Made by a program: the position numbers and the translations under genes. From an uncultured Clostridia bacterium (GTDB taxonomy: Bacteria; Bacillota; Clostridia; Christensenellales; UBA1242): a DNA stretch of 52,325 nucleotides. The notes under the pieces were generated by a model. The model saw nothing but the letters and a program-made list of their open reading frames with translations. It searched no databases and was not told the origin of the DNA. Numbering within the stretch: position 1 is the stretch's first letter; every line of letters begins with the position of its first letter. Where the stretch lies: contig CALVML010000008.1 of the NCBI GenBank assembly GCA_944345705.1, positions 1 through 52,325 on the forward strand, in the 5' to 3' direction. Of this stretch, positions 24,709 through 34,011 are shown piece after piece.

Positions 24709-26010
24709 ATGGAAGAATATGTAAGAAGTGACCTTGCAAGCAGTCAAGGTAAAGTCGAAGTTTGGGCATGGATTGAAAAAGTACGTGACCAAAAAAGTAT
24801 GCAATTTGTTATTCTAAAAGATAGAAGTGGCATGCTTCAAATGACGATTGAAAAGGCAAGCAAGCCTGAAATGGCTGAGATTGTTGCACACCTGACACAA
24901 GACTGCTACATCAAAGCAAGAGGTACTATAGTAGCAAATGAATATGTAAAACTTGGTAAAAAAGAATTGATTCCTGATGAATTGGAAGTATTATCAAAAG
25001 CAGATATCTCACCTATTGATGGAGATAGTGCTATAGATCAGCGTCTTGATTATAGATGGATTGATTTAAGAGATCCTAAAAAGCGTCTTATCTTTGAAGC
25101 ACAGACAGCTTTGACGCAAGGAATGAGAAACTATTGTATTGAAAATGGTTTTATAGAAGTACACTGCCCTACGACTATTCAAAATGAGAGTGAATCAGGC
25201 TCAGGTGTTTTTGAGGTAAAATATTTTGACAAAAAAGCATATCTTATTCAAAGTCCTCAATTTTATAAGCAAATGGCGATTGCTGCAGGCTTTGAAAAGG
25301 TCTTTATAGCAACACCTATCTATAGAGCGGAAAAATCATTTACACGCAAGCATGCTACTGAATTTTCAGGTTTTGACCTTGAAATTGCCAATGTTTCAAG
25401 TGTTGAAGATGTAATGAAAGTTGAAGAAGAGTTGATGCATGCGGGACTAAAAGAAGTATATGAAAAATATGGTCAAAAAATAAAGGAAATGCTTGGAGTT
25501 GATATAGTAGTTCCAACACTACCATTCCCTAGAGTAACCATGAAGGAAGTCTATAAAATCCTTGAAGAAGAATGCGACTATCCTCTTGACGAAGGATCAG
25601 ATCTCGATACAGAAGCAGAAAACCTTTTATCTGCATATATGCTCAAGAAAAACAATCATCAATTCTTCTTTGTAAAGGACTACCCATCTGATGTAAGACC
25701 TTTCTATTCTATGCGAAAAGCTGATGATCCTGCATATAGTGAAACCTATGACCTTTATTACAAAGATATCGAAATAACAAGTGGTGCAATGCGTGAACAC
25801 CGTGCTGATATTTTGGCAAAACAGATCGCGGAAAAAGGTATAGATCCAAAAACCATGGAAAAAAATTATATCGATTTCTTTAAATATGGTTGTCCTCCAC
25901 ACGGCGGATTCGGAATTGGACTTGATAGACTTACTATGCTTATGCTTGACATTCCTACAATCAAGGAAGCAATGTTTGTATTCCGTGGTCCAGATAGATT
26001 AAATCCTTAA
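24709..26010 (+). CDS. aspS: Non-discriminating aspartyl-tRNA synthetase (archaeal-type AspRS2)
   Basis: 433 residues, the short archaeal-type form without the ~130-residue GAD insertion of the standard bacterial enzyme (~590 aa). An N-terminal OB anticodon-binding domain (KVEVWAWIEKVRDQ, GMLQMTIEKA) is followed by the class II core: SPQFYKQMAIAAGFEKVF, motif 2 PIYRAEKSFTRKHATEF, and motif 3 GGFGIGLDRLTMLML. AspRS2 charges both tRNA-Asp and tRNA-Asn with Asp; the Asp-tRNA-Asn is then amidated by GatCAB, encoded directly downstream. ATG follows AAGGAG. Regulation is by the T-box leader. The alternative, AsnRS, is unlikely because of the linked gatCAB and the overall AspRS2 pattern. Confidence 0.9.
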   Translation: MEEYVRSDLASSQGKVEVWAWIEKVRDQKSMQFVILKDRSGMLQMTIEKASKPEMAEIVAHLTQDCYIKARGTIVANEYVKLGKKELIPDELEVLSKADISPIDGDSAIDQRLDYRWIDLRDPKKRLIFEAQTALTQGMRNYCIENGFIEVHCPTTIQNESESGSGVFEVKYFDKKAYLIQSPQFYKQMAIAAGFEKVFIATPIYRAEKSFTRKHATEFSGFDLEIANVSSVEDVMKVEEELMHAGLKEVYEKYGQKIKEMLGVDIVVPTLPFPRVTMKEVYKILEEECDYPLDEGSDLDTEAENLLSAYMLKKNNHQFFFVKDYPSDVRPFYSMRKADDPAYSETYDLYYKDIEITSGAMREHRADILAKQIAEKGIDPKTMEKNYIDFFKYGCPPHGGFGIGLDRLTMLMLDIPTIKEAMFVFRGPDRLNP

Positions 26011-26021
26011 AGGAGAATAAA

Positions 26022-26315
26022 ATGAGTAAAACAAAAATATCAATTGAAGAAGTAAGACGCTTGGCTTCACTTTCTGCCCTTGACTTTACTGAGGAAGAAC
26101 TTAATTCTTTTATTCCTGAATTTGAAAAAATACTCGAATTTGTAGATCAAGTTAAAAATTGCGACACTGATGATGTTGAAATTGAGTATACATCACATAA
26201 ACTTGCAACCTTACGCGAAGATGAAGCAAAGGAAAGTTCGCCACAGGAAGAAATCTTGATGAATAGTCCTAAAACTAAAAAAGGCTCATTCTGTGTGCCT
26301 AAAATGTTGGATTAA
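26022..26315 (+). CDS. gatC: Asp/Glu-tRNA amidotransferase subunit C
   Basis: 97 residues. The signature VRRLASLSALDFTEEEL is followed by FEKILEFVDQVKNCDTDDV and a C-terminal LREDEAKES segment, as in GatC. It wraps around GatA and stabilises the GatA-GatB complex. ATG follows AAGGAG, 11 bases after aspS and 12 before gatA, within the T-box operon. Confidence 0.95.
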   Translation: MSKTKISIEEVRRLASLSALDFTEEELNSFIPEFEKILEFVDQVKNCDTDDVEIEYTSHKLATLREDEAKESSPQEEILMNSPKTKKGSFCVPKMLD

Positions 26316-26327
26316 AGGGAGGACAGA

Positions 26328-27758
26328 ATGAAATTTGAAGAATTATCTTTGCTTGAAATCGTCGATTTGTTACATTCACAAAAGCTAAGTTCTGTAGAAC
26401 TCACACAGTATTTCATTGATAGAATAAATGATCGAAAAGAGCTTAACGCAGTGCTCGAGATCTATGACGATGCAATCGAACAAGCAAAACATGCAGATGA
26501 AAGAATCAAAAATGGTTTTCGCGGTAAACTTGCAGGTGTGCCTATCTTAATTAAAGATAACATCCTGTTTAAAGGTAAAAAGGCGTCATGTGCATCAAAA
26601 TTCCTTGAAAATTATGTAGCACAGTATAATTCCACAGTTGTTGATAAGATGCTTGCTGAGGGAGCAGTCATCTTAGGTCGAACAAATATGGATGAATTTG
26701 CTATGGGTTCATCTACCGAAAACTCTGCTTATGGCAATACATTAAATGCAATAGATCCTATGCGTGTTCCTGGCGGTTCTAGTGGCGGAAGTGCATGTGC
26801 GGTGCGTGCAGGACTATGCCCTGTTGCTCTTGGAACAGATACAGGTGGTTCTATTAGACAGCCTGCTTCCTACAATGGTGTGGTAGGTATTAAGCCAACT
26901 TATGGTCGAGTTTCAAGATACGGAGTAGTAGCTTATGCAAGTTCGATTGAACAAGTAGGACTTTTTACTAAAACTGTTAAGGATAATGCTTATATGCTTT
27001 CTATTCTCTCGGGTGGCTCTCAAAATGATGAAACCTCTTTAAAAGTAGAAGTGCCAGATTATCTAGCACAAATCAAGGGTAACATAAAAGGCATCAAGGT
27101 TGGCGTATTAAAGGAAGTCAGTGATGCCGTCAAGGGTCTTGATGTGGAAAAGACATATTTTGATCTTATCGAATTTTTAAAAGAAAATGGTGCTGAAATT
27201 GTCTATACAAATATGCCACACTTTGCACTCACATTGCCATGCTACTATATAATTGCTCCAGCTGAAGCGAGTAGTAATCTTGGCAGATTTGATGGTATTA
27301 AATATTCAAGACGTAGTGTTACTGCAAGCAATGTTGATGAAATTTATGTAAAGAGCCGTAGTGAAGGATTTGGCAAAGAAGTTAAGCGAAGAATCATGCT
27401 TGGTAACTTTGTGCTAAGTTCAGGATACTTTGACGCATATTACAACAAAGCAAAAAAATTACAACAAAAGTTGAAGAAAGAAGCCGAAGAGGTGTTTAAA
27501 AGTTGCGATGTAATTATTTTGCCGACAACGACAGGAGAAGCATTTGAAATCGGATCAAAGACACAAGATCCAATTGCAATGTACAAAGAGGATCTTTTTA
27601 CAATTCTTGCAAATATTTTAGGTGTCCCTGCCCTATCTGTTCCTTGTGGTAAAGGAAGTCATGGACTTCCATTTGGTATGCAGGTGCTAGCAGATTGTTT
27701 AAAAGAAGGACAAGTTTATAATGTCGCCGATTATATTCAAAGGCAGTATGGGAGGTAA
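26328..27758 (+). CDS. gatA: Asp/Glu-tRNA amidotransferase subunit A
   Basis: 476 residues, amidase-signature enzyme that releases ammonia from glutamine. The Ser-cisSer-Lys triad is visible: Lys in VPILIKDNI, the GGSSGGSACAV loop, and Ser in LGTDTGGSIRQPAS. FAMGSSTENSAYGNTLN is another family landmark. Length is normal. The ATG follows GGGAGG. It sits between gatC and gatB, two bases from the latter. In this operon the enzyme most likely converts Asp-tRNA-Asn to Asn-tRNA-Asn, and may also make Gln-tRNA. Confidence 0.97.
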   Translation: MKFEELSLLEIVDLLHSQKLSSVELTQYFIDRINDRKELNAVLEIYDDAIEQAKHADERIKNGFRGKLAGVPILIKDNILFKGKKASCASKFLENYVAQYNSTVVDKMLAEGAVILGRTNMDEFAMGSSTENSAYGNTLNAIDPMRVPGGSSGGSACAVRAGLCPVALGTDTGGSIRQPASYNGVVGIKPTYGRVSRYGVVAYASSIEQVGLFTKTVKDNAYMLSILSGGSQNDETSLKVEVPDYLAQIKGNIKGIKVGVLKEVSDAVKGLDVEKTYFDLIEFLKENGAEIVYTNMPHFALTLPCYYIIAPAEASSNLGRFDGIKYSRRSVTASNVDEIYVKSRSEGFGKEVKRRIMLGNFVLSSGYFDAYYNKAKKLQQKLKKEAEEVFKSCDVIILPTTTGEAFEIGSKTQDPIAMYKEDLFTILANILGVPALSVPCGKGSHGLPFGMQVLADCLKEGQVYNVADYIQRQYGR

Positions 27759-27760
27759 TT

Positions 27761-29173
27761 ATGCAAGATTATGATATAGTTATTGGACTTGAAGTCCACG
27801 CAGAACTTAAAACAAAAAGCAAGGTGTTCTGCTCGTGCAAAAATCAATTTGGATCTCTACCTAACACCAACTGCTGTCCTGTTTGTGTAGGGCTACCTGG
27901 TGCACTGCCTATCTTAAATAAAAAAGCGGTTGAACTCGTAATAAAGGCAGGGCTTACCATCGACAGTGAAATAAATAATCTTGCCGTTTTTGAAAGAAAG
28001 AACTATTTTTATCCTGATCTCGCCAAAGCCTATCAAATAAGTCAACTTGTACGTCCTATATGTATAGGTGGACATATAGATTTAAAATCAAGAAGGGTTC
28101 GCATAAATCGAATTCACCTGGAAGAAGATGCAGGGAAACTTGTCCACTCATCACAGGCAATAGGCACACTTATAGATTATAATAGAGGTGGTGTTCCTCT
28201 AATGGAACTTGTTACCGAGCCAGATATAACATCTGCCGACGAGGCGGTAGAATTTTTAACAAATCTCCGTCAGCGTTATATATTTGCGGATGTTGCAGAA
28301 TGTAAAATGGAACAAGGCGGTATGCGATGCGATGTCAATATTTCAGTAAAGCCTAAGGGCAGTAATGTTTTGGGCGAGCGAACTGAAATGAAAAATCTAA
28401 ACTCATTTAAAAGCGTACACCGAGCAATCACTTATGAGGCAAATAGACAAATCGAAATATTAAAAAATGGCGGAAAAATCACTCAAGAAACACGCAAATG
28501 GGATGATAATCATGGCAAAAGTATCTCTATGAGAAAAAAAGAAACATCTCAAGACTATAGATATTTTCCAGATCCTGATTTACTTGCAGTTGAAATCAGC
28601 CACGATGAAGTTGAAACAATAAGAAAAACATTGCCAATGATGCCAGAGCAACTGAAAGAACGCTATATAAAAGAATATGGGCTTTCAGAATACGAAGCCA
28701 ATATCATAACCAAGGATAAGGCCATTGTAGACTATTACAATAAAGCGATTAGTTTATATAAAAATCCTAAAATTGTAGCAAATTGGCTTTTAACAGATAT
28801 TCTTAGCAAAATTAAAGATGAACAAGACTCTCAAATCAAGATTTCGCCAGAAGACCTTGCAAGGATCTTAACATTGCTTGAACAGTCGAAAATATCAAGA
28901 ACAGTTGCAAAAGATATCTTTGCAAAAGTTTGGCAAGATAGTGCTAATGTAGATCAATTAGCAAAATCTTTAGGTGGTTTTGTTGATGATGATAGCTTAC
29001 AAAATATTGTTAAAAATATTGTTGAAAATAATCAAAAAGCTGTTAGTGACTATCACACAAGCGAAACACCAGAAAAAGTATTTAGATGGTTTGTTGGCCA
29101 AGTGATGAAGGAAACTAAGGGTAAAGCCAATGCTCAAACAGCAGAAAAAATCATTAAAGAATTGTTAAAGTAA
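27761..29173 (+). CDS. gatB: Asp/Glu-tRNA amidotransferase subunit B
   Basis: 470 residues. The start IVIGLEVHAELKTKSKVFC and the zinc Cys set CSCKNQ...NCCPVCVGLPGALP are typical. RKNYFYPDLAKAYQISQ and YFPDPDLLAV line the kinase site that activates the tRNA-bound Asp or Glu. The C-terminal ~120 residues form the helical/YqeY-like tRNA-binding tail. Start ATG has GGGAGG upstream. It is the last gene of the operon, ended by the hairpin at 29215-29250. Confidence 0.97.
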   Translation: MQDYDIVIGLEVHAELKTKSKVFCSCKNQFGSLPNTNCCPVCVGLPGALPILNKKAVELVIKAGLTIDSEINNLAVFERKNYFYPDLAKAYQISQLVRPICIGGHIDLKSRRVRINRIHLEEDAGKLVHSSQAIGTLIDYNRGGVPLMELVTEPDITSADEAVEFLTNLRQRYIFADVAECKMEQGGMRCDVNISVKPKGSNVLGERTEMKNLNSFKSVHRAITYEANRQIEILKNGGKITQETRKWDDNHGKSISMRKKETSQDYRYFPDPDLLAVEISHDEVETIRKTLPMMPEQLKERYIKEYGLSEYEANIITKDKAIVDYYNKAISLYKNPKIVANWLLTDILSKIKDEQDSQIKISPEDLARILTLLEQSKISRTVAKDIFAKVWQDSANVDQLAKSLGGFVDDDSLQNIVKNIVENNQKAVSDYHTSETPEKVFRWFVGQVMKETKGKANAQTAEKIIKELLK

Positions 29174-29214
29174 TATAATTAAAAATGAATTTAAAAAATA
29201 ATTAAAAAAAATTC

Positions 29215-29250
29215 AAAAAATATGTTCGATTTTCGTCGAACATATTTTTT
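29215..29250. terminator. Bidirectional intrinsic terminator between gatB and era
   Basis: TATGTTCGA (29221-29229) pairs with TCGAACATA (29236-29244) around a TTTTCG loop, flanked by A6 and T6. It can end transcription of gatB (plus) and of era (minus), which converge here. Confidence 0.9.
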
Positions 29251-29299
29251 ATTTTTGTGATGTAAATTATTTAAAATTTGAAATATTTATAGAAACTTG

Positions 29300-30148
29300 T
29301 TAGTATCCTAGATTTTTTAGTTTTTGTGGTTTGTTGCGCCAATCTTTTTCAACGCGTACAAAGAGTTTTAGCATGACTTTTTTGTCGAGAAGTTCCTGTG
29401 CATACATCCTCGCACTCTCACCTATTTTTTTAAGTGTCTGTCCGCCTTTTCCTATAATCATGCCCTTGTGCCTATCTTCTTCGCAAATTACATCGACATC
29501 AATATAGACGATATCATCGCGCTCGTCAAATCTAATAATTTGCGTTGCAATGCCATGTGGCACTTCCGCTCTTAAGGTATTGAGTGCATTTTCACGAATT
29601 TGTTCGCAGATAAGAAACTTGACACTCTTATCGGTATAATAGTCTGGATCGAAAAGATAATTTTTAAAGTCATAACTTGGCAGGTTTTCCTTTATTAAAT
29701 CTATAAGCTTATCTAAATTTTCACCCGTCATCGCACTGACAGATAGATCGGCATCAAATGTCTTTTGACCTTTTAAATCTATCTTTGTGCGAATAATCTT
29801 AGTAGGCAAAGTCAGGTGCTTAATATAGACTATGTCATCTTGAGATGGCTCTTTTGTGCCATCCAATAGATAAAGTACAAGATCAACCCCGCCGACTGCC
29901 GATCGCACTTGTTTGTTCATAATCTTGTCTAGCGAATTTCTTGAGCGATGTACACCGGGCGTGTCTACAAAGACTATTTGAAAATCTTCGCCCGTCAAAA
30001 TCCCTAAGATATTGTCGCGCGTTGTCTGTGGCTTTGACGATATTATGGCAACTTTATGTCCTACAAGTGCATTGATTAGGCTACTTTTGCCAGCGTTTGG
30101 CAAGCCAACAAGAGCAACATATCCTGCCTTAAAATTTATATTTTTCAT
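29300..30148 (-). CDS. era: GTPase Era
   Basis: 282 residues. G1 GLPNAGKSSL, the QTTRDNI switch, G3 FVDTPGVH, G4 as RTKID (Thr where Asn is usual), and a C-terminal KH domain with MIIGKGGQTLKKIGESAR. Era binds the 3' end of 16S rRNA and helps mature the 30S subunit. It lies 5 bases after ybeY in a minus-strand run yqfC-yqfD-ybeY-era, the common Firmicutes order (phoH and dgkA/cdd are missing here). Ends at the shared terminator. Confidence 0.97.
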   Translation of the reverse strand: MKNINFKAGYVALVGLPNAGKSSLINALVGHKVAIISSKPQTTRDNILGILTGEDFQIVFVDTPGVHRSRNSLDKIMNKQVRSAVGGVDLVLYLLDGTKEPSQDDIVYIKHLTLPTKIIRTKIDLKGQKTFDADLSVSAMTGENLDKLIDLIKENLPSYDFKNYLFDPDYYTDKSVKFLICEQIRENALNTLRAEVPHGIATQIIRFDERDDIVYIDVDVICEEDRHKGMIIGKGGQTLKKIGESARMYAQELLDKKVMLKLFVRVEKDWRNKPQKLKNLGY

Positions 30149-30153
30149 TGGTG

Positions 30154-30630
30154 TTATTTCCTTCTAATATTTAATTTGTTTAAAATTTCTTCTGCTGTCT
30201 TTTGCATAATCTCTTCGTCTTGACTTTCAATGTGATCAAAGCCTAGCACATGCAAAAGACCATGTAGTGCCAAAAAGCATACTTCGCGTTTTAAACTATG
30301 TCCTAAATTTTTTGCCTGCCTTTTTGCAACATCTAAACAGATTGCTATATCACCTATATTTAATCTGCCGTCTGGCTCCCTTTCGCTTTCGAAGTCAGCA
30401 AGAGTACTTTCGCCTTGCTTTATATCAAGTATAGGAAAAGATAGCACATCAGTCACCTTGTCGAGCTTGCGAAATGAAGAGTTAAGATTTCTTATCTCAT
30501 CTTCACTTACAAAGGCAAGACTTACATAACTTTTATCCACTTTATTGTTTGTAAACTCTTCCGCTTCATCAAATATGCGTTTTATTGTATGACGATATCT
30601 TAAATTTACATTACTAAAAATAATTTTCAC
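30154..30630 (-). CDS. ybeY: Endoribonuclease YbeY
   Basis: 158 residues, UPF0054 family. The zinc motif ALHGLLHVLGFDHIE (H-G-x-L-H-x-x-G-x-D-H) is complete, and TDVLSFPI is the conserved upstream strand. It acts in 16S rRNA 3'-end maturation and ribosome quality control. Its start overlaps the yqfD stop by four bases, indicating coupling. Confidence 0.95.
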   Translation of the reverse strand: MKIIFSNVNLRYRHTIKRIFDEAEEFTNNKVDKSYVSLAFVSEDEIRNLNSSFRKLDKVTDVLSFPILDIKQGESTLADFESEREPDGRLNIGDIAICLDVAKRQAKNLGHSLKREVCFLALHGLLHVLGFDHIESQDEEIMQKTAEEILNKLNIRRK

Positions 30631-31760
30631 GTTACCACCTTAGCTATATCTTTTTCTACACTGATAGTATAAGTAATGGTGTGACAACCTGCTCCACCAG
30701 TAAGTGTGTAGTTTTCATCCTTTATTATCTCATCTTTTTGCAAAAAAAGCAATGTATTTTCACGAGCTTTTGAAATTAATTGCTCTTTGACGCTTTCAAA
30801 GTCTTCAATAATCTCTTCGGTAACTGTTTCGTAGTACACGGTCTTTTTAAGAGAAAGTGGTAAAAGTAAGTTTTTTGATAGAGTACGCGTGGTCGTTTCA
30901 CTGTCATATTGAACATAGGATATCTCGCTTGAGTCGCTATAAAGTAAAAGACCGCCAATATATACATCATTTTTTATAATGACATTCCCTGTCCTTTTGG
31001 TTTCTATTCTATATTCATAGTGATCGATGGATGATCGATACCAGACCTGCGCGTATATTTCTGCCTTAGGCTCTACACTCATCTGTTGCCCTTGGGAGTC
31101 TATAATATATGGATAAACTAAAATATCGCCTTTTTGAACAATATCTCCCTCGCTACAGTTAAGCGTCCCCTGAATAAGATTGATCTCGGTAATGAGCCCA
31201 TCAAATTGACTTATTATCGGAGATTTTTCATCTTCCATTTCAGGTGGTAAAACCGCTTCATTAAAGTTTATGACAAGACTTTGCCCTATTATTGCGACAC
31301 TGATTGAACTGACAAAATCAAATTGATTTCGCAGTTCACTTTCAATAGAGTCTGTATCAATGTTGCCTTTAAAATTTGATTTTAAATTCTTTTTGACGTA
31401 ATTTTCGATCTGCTGTGCTTGTTGTGCGTCTTCTCCCACTGCATTTACAGTCCATACAAAATTATACTGAATGATATAAAAAAGCAAGCTGACTATGATA
31501 CCCGCAAAAACACCATATCTTTTAAATAAACTTTTAATCCAGAAGATGACTCCATAATTTTGAATGTTTTCTATAACAAAACCGTAACTTACGATTATTT
31601 TCCTTGCCTGCTTTAAATACCTAGAGTCGATCTCAAATTCACTTTGCTTAAAACTCAACCTTTTGTAATTATAGATAGGCATAAATTTAGACAGTTCGTT
31701 CAAAATTTTTTCTTGATTTAAGCCATTGATTAAAAGTTTAGTCCTATTTTTCAATTTCAT
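30627..31760 (-). CDS. yqfD: Sporulation protein YqfD
   Basis: 377 residues. A soluble N-terminal region is followed by one membrane helix (VFAGIIVSLLFYIIQYNFVW, ~90-110) and an extracytoplasmic domain with GLITEINLIQGTLNCSEGDIVQKGDILV, the YqfD beta-domain. In Bacillus, YqfD (SpoIVFA-like) is made in the mother cell and is needed for the forespore to complete engulfment-linked development. Overlaps yqfC by one base. Presence of yqfCD points to a lineage that sporulates or did so, but it does not prove that this organism forms spores. Confidence 0.9.
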   Translation of the reverse strand: MKLKNRTKLLINGLNQEKILNELSKFMPIYNYKRLSFKQSEFEIDSRYLKQARKIIVSYGFVIENIQNYGVIFWIKSLFKRYGVFAGIIVSLLFYIIQYNFVWTVNAVGEDAQQAQQIENYVKKNLKSNFKGNIDTDSIESELRNQFDFVSSISVAIIGQSLVINFNEAVLPPEMEDEKSPIISQFDGLITEINLIQGTLNCSEGDIVQKGDILVYPYIIDSQGQQMSVEPKAEIYAQVWYRSSIDHYEYRIETKRTGNVIIKNDVYIGGLLLYSDSSEISYVQYDSETTTRTLSKNLLLPLSLKKTVYYETVTEEIIEDFESVKEQLISKARENTLLFLQKDEIIKDENYTLTGGAGCHTITYTISVEKDIAKVVT

Positions 31761-32020
31761 TAAAAAATCTCCACTTTTTTTATCTTCCCTTGCAGAAGAA
31801 TTGTGTTTTGAGAAAGTTCCTTCAGCGTCAACTTATCTCCTTCAACGACAACTCTCCCCTTTTTTATTTTAAATGCGACCGTTTCACTAGATATTAAAGT
31901 GACACCTTTATGCCCTTCCACATATAGAGCCTTGCCTGACATATTGACAATGTTAAATTCGTTGATTAAATCATGATCTAGATCAATCTTTTCACTGATC
32001 TCTTTAAAAAAATTAAACAT
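31760..32020 (-). CDS. yqfC: YabP/YqfC family sporulation protein
   Basis: 86 residues, beta-rich small protein: EFNIVNMSGKALYVEGHKGVT and VVVEGDKLTLKELSQNTILLQGKI match the YabP/YqfC pattern (IEG..G...). It is the usual partner immediately upstream of yqfD. AAGGAG precedes the ATG. The upstream 260 bases (32021-32281) hold the terminator of the preceding unit and probably the promoter of this operon. Confidence 0.88.
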   Translation of the reverse strand: MFNFFKEISEKIDLDHDLINEFNIVNMSGKALYVEGHKGVTLISSETVAFKIKKGRVVVEGDKLTLKELSQNTILLQGKIKKVEIF

Positions 32021-32210
32021 AATTCTCCTTTTATATATTGTCTAAACTAGAATAATTTAAAAATGCTTGTGCTACCTCTTAAGTGAAAAATTTTTAATAC
32101 ACAAGTTTTGCACTTTGACATATACATATAGTTATGCAAAAAAACTCATTAAAAGAATTTAATCTTTATCATAATTCTTTAAAAATTGAATATTTTTATA
32201 TAAAATAAAA

Positions 32211-32250
32211 AAGTCCGCTTAAAAAGGTTTAATCAATTTTAAGCGGACTT
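32211..32250 (-). terminator. Intrinsic terminator after the membrane-protein gene
   Basis: AAGTCCGCTTAAAA (32211-32224) pairs with TTTTAAGCGGACTT (32237-32250) over a 12-base loop. On the minus strand the stem runs into TTTTTTATTTT, so it ends the floA transcript. Confidence 0.9.
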
Positions 32251-32281
32251 GTTTTTATATTTAAATTTTATTAAATGGTGG

Positions 32282-32809
32282 TTAGTTTTTATCATCATCA
32301 AATTTATTAAGTACATTTGTAAGGATAAGTGCTTTCACCTGTGGAGAGAGTCCCCTCAATTTGTTTCGCAAATCTTTACCAAGTATCTTGCGTGAATAGG
32401 CATGCTCATCCATAAATTTTTCAAAGTCATCTACTCGCGGCTGTGATTTTTTCGGTCTTTGAGGTGGATGACTGATGTTTGTATTCATGGCGAAAGGCAT
32501 AGGTTGCTCTAGACTTTGATTTTCATTTGATAATGGCTGGAGATCTTTTTCTTCTTCCAAATTGCTATCTAAATCTTCAACCTTTGGTTCTACCTTCTGG
32601 TTTACTTCAAAATGATCGTCAACCATCTCATTCTTACTTGATAAAGTGATTCTATCATCGATATCCTGAGTATTTTGCTTCTTCATTTTGTCAATATTTT
32701 CTTGCAGTTTTTTATATCTTTTCTTATTTGAACGCCGAATTAATATCACTATTGCTAGTATCACAACCAAAACTGCGACAATAATACAAATTAAAACAGT
32801 TCTACTCAT
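32282..32809 (-). CDS. Small single-pass membrane protein, unknown
   Basis: 175 residues. One N-terminal helix (VLICIIVAVLVVILAIVILI) with a basic cytosolic stop (RRSNKKRYKK), then an acidic low-complexity middle (VEPKVEDLDSNLEEEKDLQ) and a better-ordered C-terminal part (FEKFMDEHAYSRKILGKDLRNKLRGLSPQVKALILTNVLNKF). It lies two bases after floA in the same transcript, so it may be a partner or target of the flotillin. I do not recognise the family. Confidence 0.7.
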   Translation of the reverse strand: MSRTVLICIIVAVLVVILAIVILIRRSNKKRYKKLQENIDKMKKQNTQDIDDRITLSSKNEMVDDHFEVNQKVEPKVEDLDSNLEEEKDLQPLSNENQSLEQPMPFAMNTNISHPPQRPKKSQPRVDDFEKFMDEHAYSRKILGKDLRNKLRGLSPQVKALILTNVLNKFDDDKN

Positions 32810-32811
32810 AC

Positions 32812-33843
32812 TTAGAAGTCCTCATCATCGTCGTCATCATCGTCGTATGGAGCATTTTTATTTTCATCAATAATCGCTTTTCTAAGAGCAGTGTCAGCCT
32901 GTAAATTCATAAGCTTATAATAATCCATTACTGAGAACCTGCCCTCTTTGATTGCTTGCGAAATTGCTCTTGGCACTTCGGCTTCAGCTTGAAGAACATT
33001 TGACTTCATCTGTTCTGTCTTTGTACGCATTTGAAGTTCTTTGATTTCTTCGGCATTCTTCATTCTTTCTGCTTCGATTTGAGCATAAATTTTTTCCTTT
33101 TCAGCAGCTTGGATTTCTCTCTCGGTATTGAGATTGCGTCCGATTTTTACCTCGCTAATATTGATATCTAAAACTTTATACATTGAATTTTTGGTGACAA
33201 CCCTTAAATCAAGATTGGATAAAAGAGAAATATTAGGCTCTTTCAATATAAGTTTATGATCTTTTGACTTACATATATTTTCCATTATCCAAGCGCTGAT
33301 AGTGCTTTTTAATTCTTCTTCGCCAAGTCCATCAACATAGCGTGACAAATCTACCTTTATTGCAACATTTGCGGTTGCAATTATTTCAACGCCATCTTGA
33401 GTGAACCCTTTGATATCTTCAATGGTGATCAATCTTGAGTTGATACTTTGGTTTACTATAGATAGAACTTCCTTAGAAGTTGAGTCTATCGCACAGGCAA
33501 GATTTAAATCGAGTTTTAATTTTGCATTTTCTGCAAGTTTCATAGCATTGATAATTTCAACGATATTTCCACCAGCGAGAATGATGTTTTCAATTTCAGT
33601 AAGTTTAATATTTAACTTTGCTTTTTTTGCCAAAATATAAGCAGAAACAACACTCTTTACATCAAGTTTGTTGTTTTTGATATCAATCAATTTAAATGTT
33701 GGTATATAAGCACCTGCAAAAAGAGCAGTAAACCAGCTTTTCATTGGCACAAAACATAGATATACAATAAGTGCAACGAGTATTGCTCCAAAAACAGATA
33801 CGAGAGCGATTTCTGTGGCTCCAAAGAGTAATGTACTTAACAT
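32812..33843 (-). CDS. floA: Flotillin-like protein FloA
   Basis: 343 residues. An N-terminal membrane-associated hairpin (ALVSVFGAILVALIVYLCFVPM) is followed by GAYIPTFKLIDIKNN, the SPFH domain (DGVEIIATANVAIKVDLSRYVDGLGEEEL) and an EA-rich coiled coil (EIQAAEKEKIYAQIEAERMKNAEE). It scaffolds ordered membrane regions. The tail ends in a run of Asp (DDDDDDDEDF), more acidic than typical. No NfeD-type gene lies next to it. ATG follows CGGAGG. Promoter at 33862-33890. Confidence 0.95.
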   Translation of the reverse strand: MLSTLLFGATEIALVSVFGAILVALIVYLCFVPMKSWFTALFAGAYIPTFKLIDIKNNKLDVKSVVSAYILAKKAKLNIKLTEIENIILAGGNIVEIINAMKLAENAKLKLDLNLACAIDSTSKEVLSIVNQSINSRLITIEDIKGFTQDGVEIIATANVAIKVDLSRYVDGLGEEELKSTISAWIMENICKSKDHKLILKEPNISLLSNLDLRVVTKNSMYKVLDINISEVKIGRNLNTEREIQAAEKEKIYAQIEAERMKNAEEIKELQMRTKTEQMKSNVLQAEAEVPRAISQAIKEGRFSVMDYYKLMNLQADTALRKAIIDENKNAPYDDDDDDDEDF

Positions 33844-33861
33844 AATTTTCCTCCGATTAAG

Positions 33862-33890
33862 ATTATATCACACAAAACACATTATGTAAA
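33862..33890 (-). promoter_or_regulatory. Sigma-A promoter of floA
   Basis: TTTACA (33890-33885), 17-bp spacer, TATAAT (33867-33862) on the minus strand, 18 bases before the floA ATG, leaving a short leader with CGGAGG. Confidence 0.8.
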
Positions 33891-34011
33891 TAGTTAATTT
33901 CATTGATGATTAAAATATCTTGATTTTTTTAATAATTTCACACTTTTTAATGAAAAATAATGAAAATTTTATGATTTTTTGTTGTTTTTTGTATTTTATC
34001 ATTAATTATAG

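Noticed and set aside
30776..30970. Small frames antisense to or overlapping yqfD, fusA, tuf, gatA and rpsG
   Set aside because: All are out-of-frame shadows of well-identified genes with no start signals of their own.
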